Below are positions 34,331-45,821 of a stretch of 64,000 nucleotides of DNA, piece after piece; the stretch's first letter is position 1; each line of letters opens with the position of its first letter. Made by a program: the position numbers and the translations under genes. Below the pieces are notes generated by a model. The model was not told the DNA's origin and made no database searches. It worked only from the letters and a program-made list of their open reading frames with translations. Origin of the DNA: Isoetes taiwanensis (taxonomy: Eukaryota; Streptophyta; Lycopodiopsida; Isoetales; Isoetaceae); NCBI GenBank assembly GCA_021234155.1, contig JAJEKV010000040.1, positions 13,284,719 to 13,348,718 of the forward strand, read 5' to 3'.

Positions 34331-36235
34331 GACACCAATCCTAGCAATGGATCGATGAGGAAGAATGGATGGGTCATTTGTCCCTTCTTCCCTTTGGGAC
34401 CGTCCTAGCTGCGGAAGCGTGAGTAAACATAAGCACATGACATCAAATGTAAATAGAGTCACTTCAAAGGATGACTAACCATAACATACAGGTATAAACA
34501 CATCAATAATATCATCATCACATGGGGGGTCTTACCCAAGGCTCAGACTCCAGGGTATGGACTGACGGCTTGGGTCTCCAGAAGTCATTGCAGACAGAAT
34601 TCATAAGAATGGACTGGGCTAACATAGGAACATGGCTGTTGGGTAGTCCGCTCCATCCGCCCCTCCCGTGCACACTTTGCAGGGTAGGTCAGGGTAGCCC
34701 TTAAGGACGAAAGTTCGCCAAAAGGCTATTTTTTGAGGGTATCGAGAAATTTTGACGCTATGGTTTAGTAGGGTCCGTTATAGATGAAAAAAATAAAATT
34801 AGCCAACTTTTCTACAAACAAATCTCACTCCACTTGAAAATTCGCCACATCCACTAAGCATCATAACTATGGATTCGCCTTATCCTCTACCCTCCTTCTT
34901 GAAGATTTCTGAAGGAATCGCCTAATATTCTAGGCTTTCTTCATAACCTAATCTATTCTCCATATCCATCCAGGTACACATTTAAGAGTTACTTTGCAGC
35001 TATTGTGTTTCAAATACTTCTAAGGATGCACTGGAGAGCATTTTTTACAGACCTCCCTTTTAGTAGATTTCTTTTATCTACAAGGATAAGCCACGTTCTC
35101 ATTTGCAAAGGTTAAGTTGTGATATTGCATCTGCAACTATAGTTATAATGTGTTTGTGTCCTTGATTAAATATATGTCCTTGATTAAATATGGATGCTGG
35201 TGAATAAAATTTCACCACAGAAATTGCACTTGGAAAATAAAGATACTTAAATCTTGGCAAAATAATATTGGCCATGATTCGCCTAGATTTCTATAAAAAA
35301 CATTCATGTCTAGAAAACATTCTCTAGCATAACTAATCTTGCAACTCTATTATTTGCCCGACCTTCTAAATTATGCTTAGACAAATTTGGCCTTAAGGGC
35401 AACCCTGGGGTAGGTTGAAGAGTCTAGGGACCGGACCGTAGCCTGCCAGGTACGTAGCCAAAGGGGCTACTGCTGAGTTGCATCTCCCCAGTCCCGATGA
35501 GGCAAGAGGAGAGTCACACCCTCCAGAGGCATGCATGCCCATCACAGGCGGCTAGAGGGCCACTGCCCGTATTCGACTTGAACCTCATTGAAGGTGATGC
35601 ATCACCCAAGAGGTGTCGAGCTCATGCCTTGCCCACACGCAATGGCAAACCATTAAGCCTAGCCCGCTAAGATTCCTGGTAGGCTTTACACACCAGAGGG
35701 ATCAATCAGTGATGGGGACAAGTTCCCCTTATTCCACCGGTCTAGCCCCGCCACTCATAACCAGGCGGGCTCTTGTACACGGGCTGCATTAATTGGGAAT
35801 TAATGAGGTTATCTAGGATCATCTGCTACTGAAGGTGTCAGGGCCTCTACCCCCCTTTCCACATACACAAGAGAGCATATGGAACAACATCATCGTAAAA
35901 GAACTGAGATACTGAATAATATCTAATCTATCTACCTAAACATACATGGTTAGCTTCATTCGTTAAGGCTGGTGATCTTAGGATCTATAAGACTGCTAAG
36001 ACTGATCTAACATACTATCCTAGCTCCTTGCCGGGCTAAGAATCGGCTTTGCACAACGGAATCGCAGATTACCTGATCCATAGCTTGCTTCAGCTCCCCG
36101 AATCGCATCCATGCCTTCGTTCTTGCTGAAAACAGCTGCTCCTGAGAGAACTGTTGTGCAAATGCGGCTCGGCGGCGTCTGATAATGCAGAATAGCAGCG
36201 GCTTGGCTGGAATAGCCAAAATGCGAAAATGGAAA
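34331..36235. other. Old repeat debris, LTR-like in parts
   Basis: GC-richer, structured sequence at about 35390-35860 with an LTR-like look on the minus strand, joined to the LTR-like block at 36250-36482. No coding region recognised. The part 34700-35390 is AT-rich and featureless. Confidence 0.35.
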
Positions 36236-36249
36236 AGGTTTAGGGTTTT

Positions 36250-36482
36250 CCCTTTTGTTCCTTTTACATGAACTTTTAGGTTTAGATTAGAAGGGACCAA
36301 TGGGGCTTTGCCATTTGACAAAGGGGTTTAATTGCATATGTTTAATATACATATGCAACATACGAGGTTTCCCCATAGGCGCAACTCTTTACGGCTCTCA
36401 ATTACTTATTATGGTGACATGTACGTGTGACATGGCAATATAATATACGTATTCGGACCGTATGTTATGCTGGAACGTCACA
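36250..36482 (-). repeat. LTR-like block, copy X
   Basis: Read on the minus strand it begins TGTGACGTTCCAGCATAA at 36482 and is homologous (roughly 70% by eye) to 48838-49065. Shared landmarks include gcaatataatatacgtattc and ccttttacatga. It probably marks the start of an LTR of a minus-strand element; the young gypsy element inserted 5 bp beyond it. Confidence 0.7.
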
Positions 36483-36487
36483 ATCTC

Positions 36488-37080
36488 TGTTAGTCCTGTG
36501 CCTCCTGGTACAGGACTATTCATGCATACGACGGACCAGGTCAAGAACAAGGATCCACAGTCAGCCACGGGTCAGTCGTCAAAGGCCCAGCAGAAGACCC
36601 AACAGAAGACCATGCAGTCCAAGGGTGCGCCCGTCAAAAGGAGGCGCTCAGACAAGTGACGGCCCGTCACCGCCCGCGTCAGCGTCAGCGTGATTCGAGG
36701 CACTTCAAGAGGCACCGCCAGCATTCCTGCAAATCAGGCCTCCTTCCAGGAGTCGGCACCGAGATCAGTCAGAGTGGCTATATTGGGCCAAAGGCCATTG
36801 TACTATATATATGAGTAGAGCTAGCACATGAGTTTTTTAGATGAGTTTTGAGTCTTGTCTCATTTCAGTCTTCTCTCGATTGCGAGAGCTTATGTATGTT
36901 CATCATTGATATCAAGGAAGCTTATCATTTTCCTCTTATTGTTCTCTTTTGTTCTGTTTTCTCCTTCTTGTTCTCTTCTTGCAAATCCCGCGTGACATAG
37001 TCCCCCGGATTCTCCTGTTTGATCCACGGGTCCTCACAGAGGGCTGTCTTGCAGGAGTTCCCGAACCCAGACCCCAAACA
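36488..37080 (+). repeat. Tat-like 5' LTR (593 bp)
   Basis: Starts TGTTAGTCCTGTGCC and ends CCAGACCCCAAACA. It has a TATA box (ctatatatat near 36802-36811). Confidence 0.96.
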
Positions 37081-40000
37081 CTGTCGCCGCTGCCGGGTCT
37101 GATTCGATTTTCCTTTCTTCTGTCGCAATGTCTGTCCGCAACTTCACGCCAGAAGAACTCCTTTCCCAGACGGCGTCTCGCTTGGAGCGCCATCATCGAA
37201 GGGAAGCTGTTCGCGACATGTATGGATCTGCTTATGACATTGAGGGAGGCCACATTCGGTCTAGGGCTCAGTCGGCGCCACCCACCCCTCGTGTCATGTC
37301 TCGTCCCAATTCTCCGCCTCAGGCGTGCAAACATTGCTCACAGCCTCAGTCACCTCATCACTATCAGGAGCCCTATCAGGCTCAACCTTCTCAACCTTAC
37401 TTTCAGACCCCAGAACGTGCCTACCTCCATCATTCTTCTGGCCATACGCCTCTGCCTTCACAACCATCATCTCCTCCGGGTGGACAGGGATATCCACATG
37501 TCTCTTTTGCTCCTCCCCAGGAATTTCCCTTCCCTACATTTCCCACCGCTCTTCCTGTTTATAACCTTACAGACCTCAAAACCAATGATCAGGCACCTTC
37601 AGTACCACCTCCTCAGACACCCCTTCATCAAGGTCCTTCAGGCACCATGCCACCTCCAACTCCACCTCAATATAATCACTATCCAGTTCCTGTCCAGCCA
37701 AGCACTTTCACCTCTACCTTTCAGACCCTTAAGCTGACTTATCCCACCTTTGGCAACACGAAAGGCAAACCACTAGACCAAAGTGCTCAGGTCCACATGG
37801 AAGAATTTGAGGCTCTGGCTGTCCTAAATGGTCATGCACAACCTCAACTGAAATTCCACATCTTTTCCACCACCTTACGTGGCCCTCCTCATCAATGGCT
37901 CATGTCCAACAAAAGCCACTGGAAACAAGATTGGTCAGAAATGAGAACTGCTTTTCTTTCTCACTATAGGACCATGGATGATGATCAACTTCATCTCAAG
38001 CAACTCAATGACCTTCAACAAGAGCCCAATGGAGTCCGCCCGGGATTTTTGCGGTCGTCTTCACATTCGCTTTCAAAGCAAACTCAAGGAGTACCCCACC
38101 GCGAGGCGGATTTTGGTGCGGTTTCTCCAAGGACTTCCTCCAGCTATCCGACTCATGATCAATACTCAAGGCCCAAGACTTTGGAACAGGCTATCGACCT
38201 TGTCAATCACTCAGTCAATGTTTCCTCCCGTGGCGTGGCTCTTTAGGAGCTCCCTTTCATTCCTCCCGTCATGGTTCCACAGACTGCTGTCCAACCTCAA
38301 CACGCCAATCCGCGGTAGCGATCGGACGGTGCCATATGCGCAAATATCAAGGCCACTTTTAATGAATGCAACTCCACCAATGGCCCGCCTCATTGTAAAA
38401 GATGCAACATGTGCAATCATGCCACGGAAGAGTGCACTCGCACTCATCCTACACCTTTCCGCAACAAACTGGTTTATCAAGTGCAAACAACACCTCAGCA
38501 ACAATCACAATATCAGCAGCCACCACTGCAGGCGCAACCCAATCAACTTTATCAAGAGCGGGGAGGCAGAAGCGGGGACCCAACACACGTCCCCCTTTTG
38601 ATCCTTCTAAAGCTCAGTGTTATCACTGTCAAGAATGGGATCATACCACCACGGCGTGTCCTCAACTTCCACAAGGTGCAGCTTCCTGGCACCAATCAGA
38701 CCACATCGGTCCGCCTCACGGCTTACCAACTCTGGATTGCTAGTGGCAAACAAGGCCCGCGTCCCGTTCTTCGGAAGCCACCTCGCCAGCGCCTCGGCGA
38801 CGCTATCACCCGCTCACGCCAATCAACCTCGGATGGGTCAACAAGCACAGGAAGAAATTTTTCAGGCTCTTAATCCTCCAGTCCAGCCGTCAAATTGGGT
38901 TGGTTTGGTTTCACGCCAGACCAGGGCGTCACGTCCCTTAACCATTATTCCTAATGGCACGCAACCTGCCTTTGCAGTCGACACAATTCCTCATGAAGAG
39001 GAAAAAAAGGTTCACTTTGCACCTGACTTGGAGAAACTCATGCCGAATGTCATGCCTAAAGTTCGCCAAAGCATTTTGAACCTCATGCAAGCTGCGGAAG
39101 GCCGCACGTTGGCTAATGTTCATGCCACCACCAGAGCTCAACAACGACAAGATACACCTTCCACATCTCAACCTCCACGCTCTCAGACATATCCCAATAT
39201 TGCTGCAGAGGTTGACCTGCTAAAAGAAGTTGCTGCTTCATTACCACGCACTCCAGCACCAGTGGATCCAGCAGATCCTTTTTCTCATGTGCCTCTGGAA
39301 CTCCAAGAGGAGCTGGCAAAAATCAAAATTCCTCTAAGTCTTGCAACAATTTTGAAACTCTGTCCTGCTCTCAAGGACCGGTTACCACTCCCGACCGTTT
39401 TGGTTGGGGCTGTTGCTACCTCTACCCCCACGGTCCATGCCACGGTGGGAAATCAACAAGTCAACCGTGTTCAAATTGACGGAGGTAGCGCAGTTAATCT
39501 CATCATGGATAAACTCCGCAAACAAATGGGCATCAAACAACTCTATCGTGCCCCATATGACATCAAATTGGCTAATGGCCATATCACGAGACCTCAAGGC
39601 GTCACGCCTCTTCTTCACATCAACATTGGTGATCTCCGATTCCCCTTGGAATTTGGTGTTTGGAAGGCTGGAGAAGATCCAGGTGATTATGAAATGTTGG
39701 TCGGCAGACCTTTTCTCCGCCAGGCCAAGAGTATCCATTACTGGGCCACGGATCAGTTAGTCATCACAGATGGTCACCTCAATGCCACCATGGACTTGGA
39801 AACCGGTAAGATCATTTCGGTTGACCATGCAGAACCCTCTCTCTCCGACACTGATTCTGAGGAAGCCCAGAATATCTATCAAGTACAGGCTCCACCTGCG
39901 AGTCTGCCTCTGTCATCCTACCCTGAATATGCTGATCCTTGGGGAGAAATGACTCTTGATCAGGACCAGGCTGTGGCAGCTTTGCTTGACCCTTACCTGG

Positions 40001-43000
40001 CTCCTTGCAATCGAATCCAATGTGTTGATCACTTTTCAGATGCTGAACCTCCTGCAGCTCCTGTAGATGTACACGCTGTCATGAAGCAACCTCTGCTTGA
40101 TGAAACTCAGCAACCTCTCTTCTTTACCATGCAGAGTGCCACACATCCTGTCATGCTTCAACCTCTTGCTCATCTTATCCAGGACACGGAAGTTATCCCC
40201 CATATTCAGACTCCTAAAGTCGAGATTGTGGACGTGGGCAACAATCAGCCTGTCCGCATTGCTGCAAATCTTCCGACACCCTATCGTAACAGGGCCGTCA
40301 CGCTCTTCAAAAAGTTCAAACACATTTTCGCCTGGAGAACTCACCATTCCTACCAAGTCCGATGCACGTCCCGTATAGCAACGACAGTACCGGCTCAACC
40401 CCAATTACCGTGATCGCGTTAAGGCGGAAATTGACAAACTCCTTGCTGCAGGATTGATCTATGAGGTCAAACATTCTGAATGGGTGAGCCCCATCGTCAT
40501 TGCACTCAAACACAATGGAAAGATCCGCGTTTGCGTGGACTACCGAAAACTAAATCAGGCCACGGAGCGTGATCATTTTCCGCTTCCCTTCACGGACTGG
40601 GTTACGGAAGAGGTTCTTTGGACATGAGATGTACTCCTTCATGGATGGTTTTTTCGGCTACAATCAGATCTCAATCAAAGAATCGATCAACTCAAGACTA
40701 CTTTCACCACCGGTGGGGCACTTTTTGCCTACAAGGTGGTTCCTTTTGGATTATCAAACTCTCCATCAACGTTTCAACGCATCATGCTCTCGGTTTTTTC
40801 ATGATTTTATGAAGGAAAATCCCTTCTTACAAATTTTTCAAGATGACTTCTCGCCTACTGAGTTCCATGGCTGACCATTTGGATAAATTGGAACTTCGTC
40901 TTTCAGAAATGTGATGAGTCCGGCATTAGTCTCAATCGAGAGAAATGCACCTTTTGCGTCACCGGTGTTACGTTGGGGGGCGCGTAAGTCGACCAAAGCG
41001 GTATCACCACGGATCCGCCAAAATCGGGTTGTGTGCTCAAGGCTCAAGCACCAGCCAATATCAAGGAGACACGCTCTTTCTTGGGTAAGGTCAATTATTA
41101 CTCCACCTTCATTTCACGGACTTGCGACCATTGCAGATCCCATTCATAAACTCACGGGTGATGAATCCACACGGGCTTGGAATTCCCGGTAGGATCTTTG
41201 CTTTCCAACAGTTGAAGCTCTTGCTTACTCGGGCCGGTTCTTGTTCCTCCTCAATGGGACAAGCCCTTTCATGTTCATGTCGATGTCTCGGCGTTTGCTA
41301 TTGGAGCTGTTCTTTCTCAAGAATATGATCGCTAATCGACAAATCAAACCGATATGCCCGCCAGGAAACTCAATTCTGGCGAGCGCAACTACTCGCCACG
41401 CAGGCGTGAGGCCTTGGATTTAATTTTTCGTGTCCAAGCGCTTCCGTCACTATCTTTTGGGCGGTCAGATCAAATTCTTTGTTGACCACCAAGCACTCCT
41501 TTATTTGATCAACAAATCCCGCCCACGGGCCGCATTGCTCGTTGGGTCCTCCTTCGCAAAATTTGCACCTTTTGAAATTGTTCACAAAGGCGGGGCAAAT
41601 CTCATGTTGTCCGGATTATCTTTCACGCATCCACGGATGATCCTCCCACGAGTCTCGGGCGCCTTTCCTGACGCTCAACTCTTTCTAGTCACGGCAACAC
41701 CACATTGGTTCCACGACTTTCAGCAGTATCTCCTCACATGCGCTCTTCCACCAGAGGACGCCACGCTCTCTCACGCATGGCGACAATCCCGTCGACATCA
41801 ATTTCTCCGCGAGGTCCGTGACTACACCATGGTTGCAGGCCATCTTTACAAAAAGGGTAAGGATACCATCCTTCGACGTTGTGTTCTCCCTCACGAGGTC
41901 CCAGATATTGTCCGAGAAGCCCATGAAGGGCTCGGTGGTGGTCATTTTCATGGTGACACCACGGCACGCAAAATCCTTCTTCTTTGGTTATTTTTGGCCC
42001 ACGCTCTTCAAAGGCGGCTCGCATCACGCCAAGACGCGTGTGATGCTTGCCGGCGTGTGGGAATGCCCACGCCCGTGGACGCTCTTCCCTTGGCGGCCGT
42101 CATGCGCCACTTCCCTTCAGCAAATGGGGGATGGATTTTGTGGGACCCATTGATCCTCCTGCGCGGCACACCCGTGCCCGCTACATTCTGGTTCTCACCG
42201 ACTACGCTACCAAATGGGCGGAAGCTTGCGCACTTCCAGACAACACGCGGCAAGCACAGCAATTCGGCTGCCCCACGGAGCTGGTCAGTGATCGTGGTGT
42301 CCATTTTATCAATCATACCATCAAGGAGCTGACGGATTATCTCCTGATACATCATCATAAGAGCACACCTTACTATCCTCAAGGGAATGGTTGGCAGAAA
42401 GCACCAACAAAACTCTGGTCACAATTCTCAAGAAAATTTGTGACGCTTCTACCGATGTGGGACCGCAAACAAAGCTTCCCTCTTTTGTTCTTTGGGCTTA
42501 CAATACTTGTTTCAAAATAGCTACAGGTCACACTCCTTTCAAATTGGTTTATGGTCAAGAAGCTCTCATGCCGTTTGAATACATCCTTCCAACTCTCCGT
42601 TTTCAACTGGCTACCGCCCATAATCCGCCTGCTGCACTCAAAGAAAGGGTTTATCAATTGGAACAATTGGATGAACTTAGAAGGGATGCTTATATTTGTG
42701 TTCTTCATGGACAACAGTTGCAAAAATCTTTACATGATAAACGTCTGAAGACAAAAACATTCAAAGAAGGAGATTTGGTTCTTCTTTATGATTCTCGGTA
42801 CAAAAATTTTCCGGGTAAGCTAAAGTTTCGATGGCTTGGCCCTTATCAAATTATTCAAGTGGTGCAACCCAGCGTTTTCCAGCTGGCTGAGTTAGATGGA
42901 ACTCCATTACCTACACTGGTTAATGGCTTTCGCCTCAAAACATTTCATACCACAGAAAGTGAAAATCAACAAACAGATGCTGTTCCAGACACAAACACAA

Positions 43001-43152
43001 CAGATAGTGACTAAACCAGTGGCATATTTATATTATAGGTGGAATTTTTTACAAAATGTGGGCACAGCCCAGCTATTTCCGCTATGGGCACTGCCCTATA
43101 TACAAAAATGGGCTCAGAGCCCTATCTACTAAGTCCTAAGAAGAAAAACCCT

Positions 43153-43437
43153 CTACTCCGGGTTAGGAGCAGAGGTGATACGCAGGATGTGGTAGAGATT
43201 ATGCTTCGGGTCCCAGCGAAGGTGCAGAATCACCTCCATCCCGTTGGTCTTCGGATCGGGATGCTCAGCCATCCCGGCACACCACCCATCCATCGCCATA
43301 CCACGGTTGTGGCAACGCCAGAGGTCCAGACAATCCATCTTGCAGGTAATCCACTCCAAACAGTTTGAAGGCATAGTGCAGTGATCATGCAAACCAGCCG
43401 CAGACATACTGAGCGCCATCGGATGTCTTCGCTTCAC
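43153..43437 (-). other. Antisense accessory reading frame of the Tat-like element
   Basis: An open frame of 94 codons on the opposite strand to gag-pol, lying between pol and the 3' LTR. From the internal methionine at 43374 it reads MPSNCLEWITCKMDCLDLW and continues with RG.AMDGW, MAEHPDP and VILHLRW. The older relative at 49048-49254 has the same protein pattern (about half the residues identical over about 54), although the DNA has diverged. A TATA box lies 30 nt upstream of the second methionine. The family is unknown to me. Antisense accessory frames are known in the Tat branch (for example Grande), but I cannot tell whether this one is related. Confidence 0.6.
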
Positions 43438-43448
43438 TCCCGGTTCGT

Positions 43449-43456
43449 CTTATATA
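43449..43456 (-). promoter_or_regulatory. TATA box for the antisense frame (young element)
   Basis: Minus strand reads GGCTATATAAGACG. The position, about 30 nt before the methionine at 43419, fits a core promoter. The older element has CCTATATAAAAATG in the matching place. Confidence 0.5.
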
Positions 43457-43938
43457 GCCAACCGAGGAACTCCTTGTCGACGTGGACCAATCAAAAAAAT
43501 CGCCAACGTGTTTGCAATGCAAGGCTGTTTCTAAAATGAGAATCTTTTCTCCCGCCGCATATCTAGCCATGGTACCTTCTGACACATTCGTTTTAATGAT
43601 ATCCCACTTCGAGTTGCCAGCATTAAATACCATTTCTTCTTTTCACGCCCGTCAACCATTAATGTGCGTCACCTGTCACATCCGATCATTCTCTCACGTC
43701 TCATCTCCACCGTTCCTTGCTTCTCCCTTTACTGTTTGGGGACTTAGCCAAATTTTTGCCTCTCAATTGCCTCCTTGGCATCTCTCGACATCTGGCACCA
43801 TCAATGGTTGCAGTTTCGTCCTCATCATGCCCCTTCGCCTCCATTTGTGCGCCCTAAACCTTTTCGTCTCTCTGCGCCTTCGTCTTCTGTCTCCGCTCTC
43901 CGCCTTTGCATCACCATTCTTTTCCGAAGCTCTTTGCC

Positions 43939-44577
43939 ATGGCTGCACCAAAATTTCCTACACTTCAAGCTACTGCTCCCAGGGAACCGACTCTTTTCGA
44001 GTCAGTATCTTTCTTGACGCCCACTTTCCGTGACGCCCTTGTTGGCCCAAATCATGAAGTCGTGGAACGCCAGAAGCTTTATGAATTCTCACAAATGGAA
44101 CTTCCGGCTCCAAATCCAGACCAATTGAAGCAGTTCCTTGCTCACATCGTCAACAGCCCGCATGGATACACTACTATGGTCGATGGCACCACCATTTCGC
44201 TGACCCAGCACTTGATTTCTGAGGTATTCCATATTCCTTTGCAAACTCCTTGTTTATCTTGGGCTGCCTTACAGGATCTCATTGGCACTTACCATAATGG
44301 TGCCCGTCCTCACTCCCGTGAGGATCACTTTCAGACTGATGGCTTCCCGCCCTTAGAGACACTTCCTCCTTTTCTTCACCCTGAGTGTCGTTTGGTGGGG
44401 GGGAGTGTTAGTCCTGTGCCTCCTGGTACAGGACTATTCATGCATATGACAGACCAGGTCAAGAACAAGGATCCACAGTCAGCCACGGGTCAGTCGTCAA
44501 AGGCCCAGCAGAAGACCCAACAGAAGACCATGCAGTCCAAGGGCGCGCCCGTCAAAAGGAGGCGCTCAGACAAGTGA
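43939..44577 (+). other. Sense accessory reading frame after pol (Tat-like element)
   Basis: The frame starts MAAPKFPTLQATAPREPTLF and carries FESVSFLTPTF, LPAPNPDQLKQFLAHIVNS and MVDGTTISLTQHLISEVFHI. The older element has a clear relative at 49802-50120 (ELPVPNPGQLRQFVAHLIST, LMDGTPIFLNLALVSKVF). The layout, a short helical region before a V.G..I.L....I...F.IP motif, resembles the putative plant transposon protein domain found in accessory frames of gypsy elements; that match is by memory. The frame runs on across the purine tract into the 3' LTR and ends with the basic string PVKRRRSDK, a possible nuclear signal. Confidence 0.6.
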
Positions 44578-44998
44578 CGGCCCGTCACCGCCCGCGTCAG
44601 CGTCAGCGTGATTCGAGGCACTTCAAGAGGCACCGCCAGCATTCCTGCAAATCAGGCCTCCTTCCAGGAGTCGGCACCGAGATCAGTCAGAGTGTCTATA
44701 TTGGGCCAAAGGCCATTGTACTATATATATGAGTAGAGCTAGCACATGAGTTTTTTAGATGAGTTTTGAGTCTTGTCTCATTTCAGTCTTCTCTCGATTG
44801 CGAGAGCTTATGTATGTTCATCATTGATATCAAGGAAGCTTATCATTTTCCTCTCATTGTTCTCTTTTGTTCTGTTTTCTCCTTCTTGTTCTCTTCTTGC
44901 AAATCCCGCGTGACATAGTCCCCCGGATTCTCCTGTTTGATCCACGGGTCCTCACAGAGGGCTGTCTTGCAGGAGTTCCCGAACCCAGACCCCAAACA
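44406..44998 (+). repeat. Tat-like 3' LTR (593 bp)
   Basis: About five differences from the 5' LTR. Confidence 0.96.
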
Positions 44999-45003
44999 AT
45001 CTC

Positions 45004-45821
45004 CTCAACTTGAATTGATGTTGTCCTCATCATCATGTGTCTCCCCTCTTTGAAAACCTGCATGAACCCTGCAACACATTTCATGCATATCATCTTACAA
45101 CACAATTATCCCAAGGTAATATTTGAATTTAAATTTCATAATCACATCCTTGTTCGATAATATACTATAGTAAGGTGATCTTTCGCCCTCTTACTTTATC
45201 ATCTATTATTCACAAAATTTTATGGTTTGCACCATTATCACTAACATAGTTCCAAAATTCTCTAATTAAGGGTTAATTTGGTCTCCTTGCAACACATTGT
45301 GATAAAACATGTGTTGTAAGTCTTCGCAGTGCGATCCTCCTGCCGCTAGACCCTCCTATTGGTCTGCAGGTCCAACACTACGTTAGTATACATTTAATTA
45401 TTATAAAGTTGGTTATTAGGGAACCACCCATTAATTACAATTTATATGGATGCAAGGCTAATCTCCCGGCGTAGGAAGATGATGTTTCTTCCATCTTGGC
45501 CGTGGAGACGCCGCCTTATCATGCCTAAGATGATCACTCATGCCTACACCTTTAGTCGCCTTTGGCGTGAAGGATGGCGTCCTTCCCGTAGTAGACATTG
45601 ACTAGAGGTGTTTTCCTACCAATGCATGCCTAAATGTCCTCGTATCTCTCAAGTTCGTCTACGTCCATGGCGACGGGAGTAGACTTCTTAATCTACCTCA
45701 CACTCACCTATCGGTTTGGTGTCGACTACTTCGGTGACGAGCCGACCCTTGCATTGCTCCATGAATGGGGGGTACTGCTTCTCCAAAGTAGCGTCTTCCA
45801 CAGGCAAGTGCGTCCATTTCA
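45004..45821. other. Spacer with possible LTR remnant
   Basis: The first part continues the target site of the young gypsy element. The rest (about 45440-45820) may be the 3' flank of the minus-strand gypsy fossil. No independent gene. Confidence 0.35.

Larger units (their letters stand above)
36488..44998 (+). mobile_element. Ty3/gypsy element, Tat-like, young but broken
   Basis: Complete outline: LTRs 36488-37080 and 44406-44998, target duplication ATCTC on both sides (36483-36487 and 44999-45003), a primer-site-like cgccgctgccggg just inside the 5' LTR, and a G-rich purine tract at about 44393-44405. Parts in order: gag (about 37128-38750), aspartic protease with IDGGS (39475-39489), RT (about 40400-41000), RNase H (about 41270-41640), integrase (about 41800-42550) and its C-terminal part to the stop at 43014. 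After pol comes an unusually long 1.4-kb region with a minus-strand frame and a second plus-strand frame. That layout is known from the Tat branch. The LTRs differ at only about five of 593 sites, so insertion was recent; yet pol is broken by roughly ten or more lesions, which suggests mobilisation by a helper copy. Confidence 0.93.

Noticed and set aside
36007-36321. 104-codon minus-strand frame
   Set aside because: It overlaps the LTR-like block X and shows no conserved counterpart in block Y.
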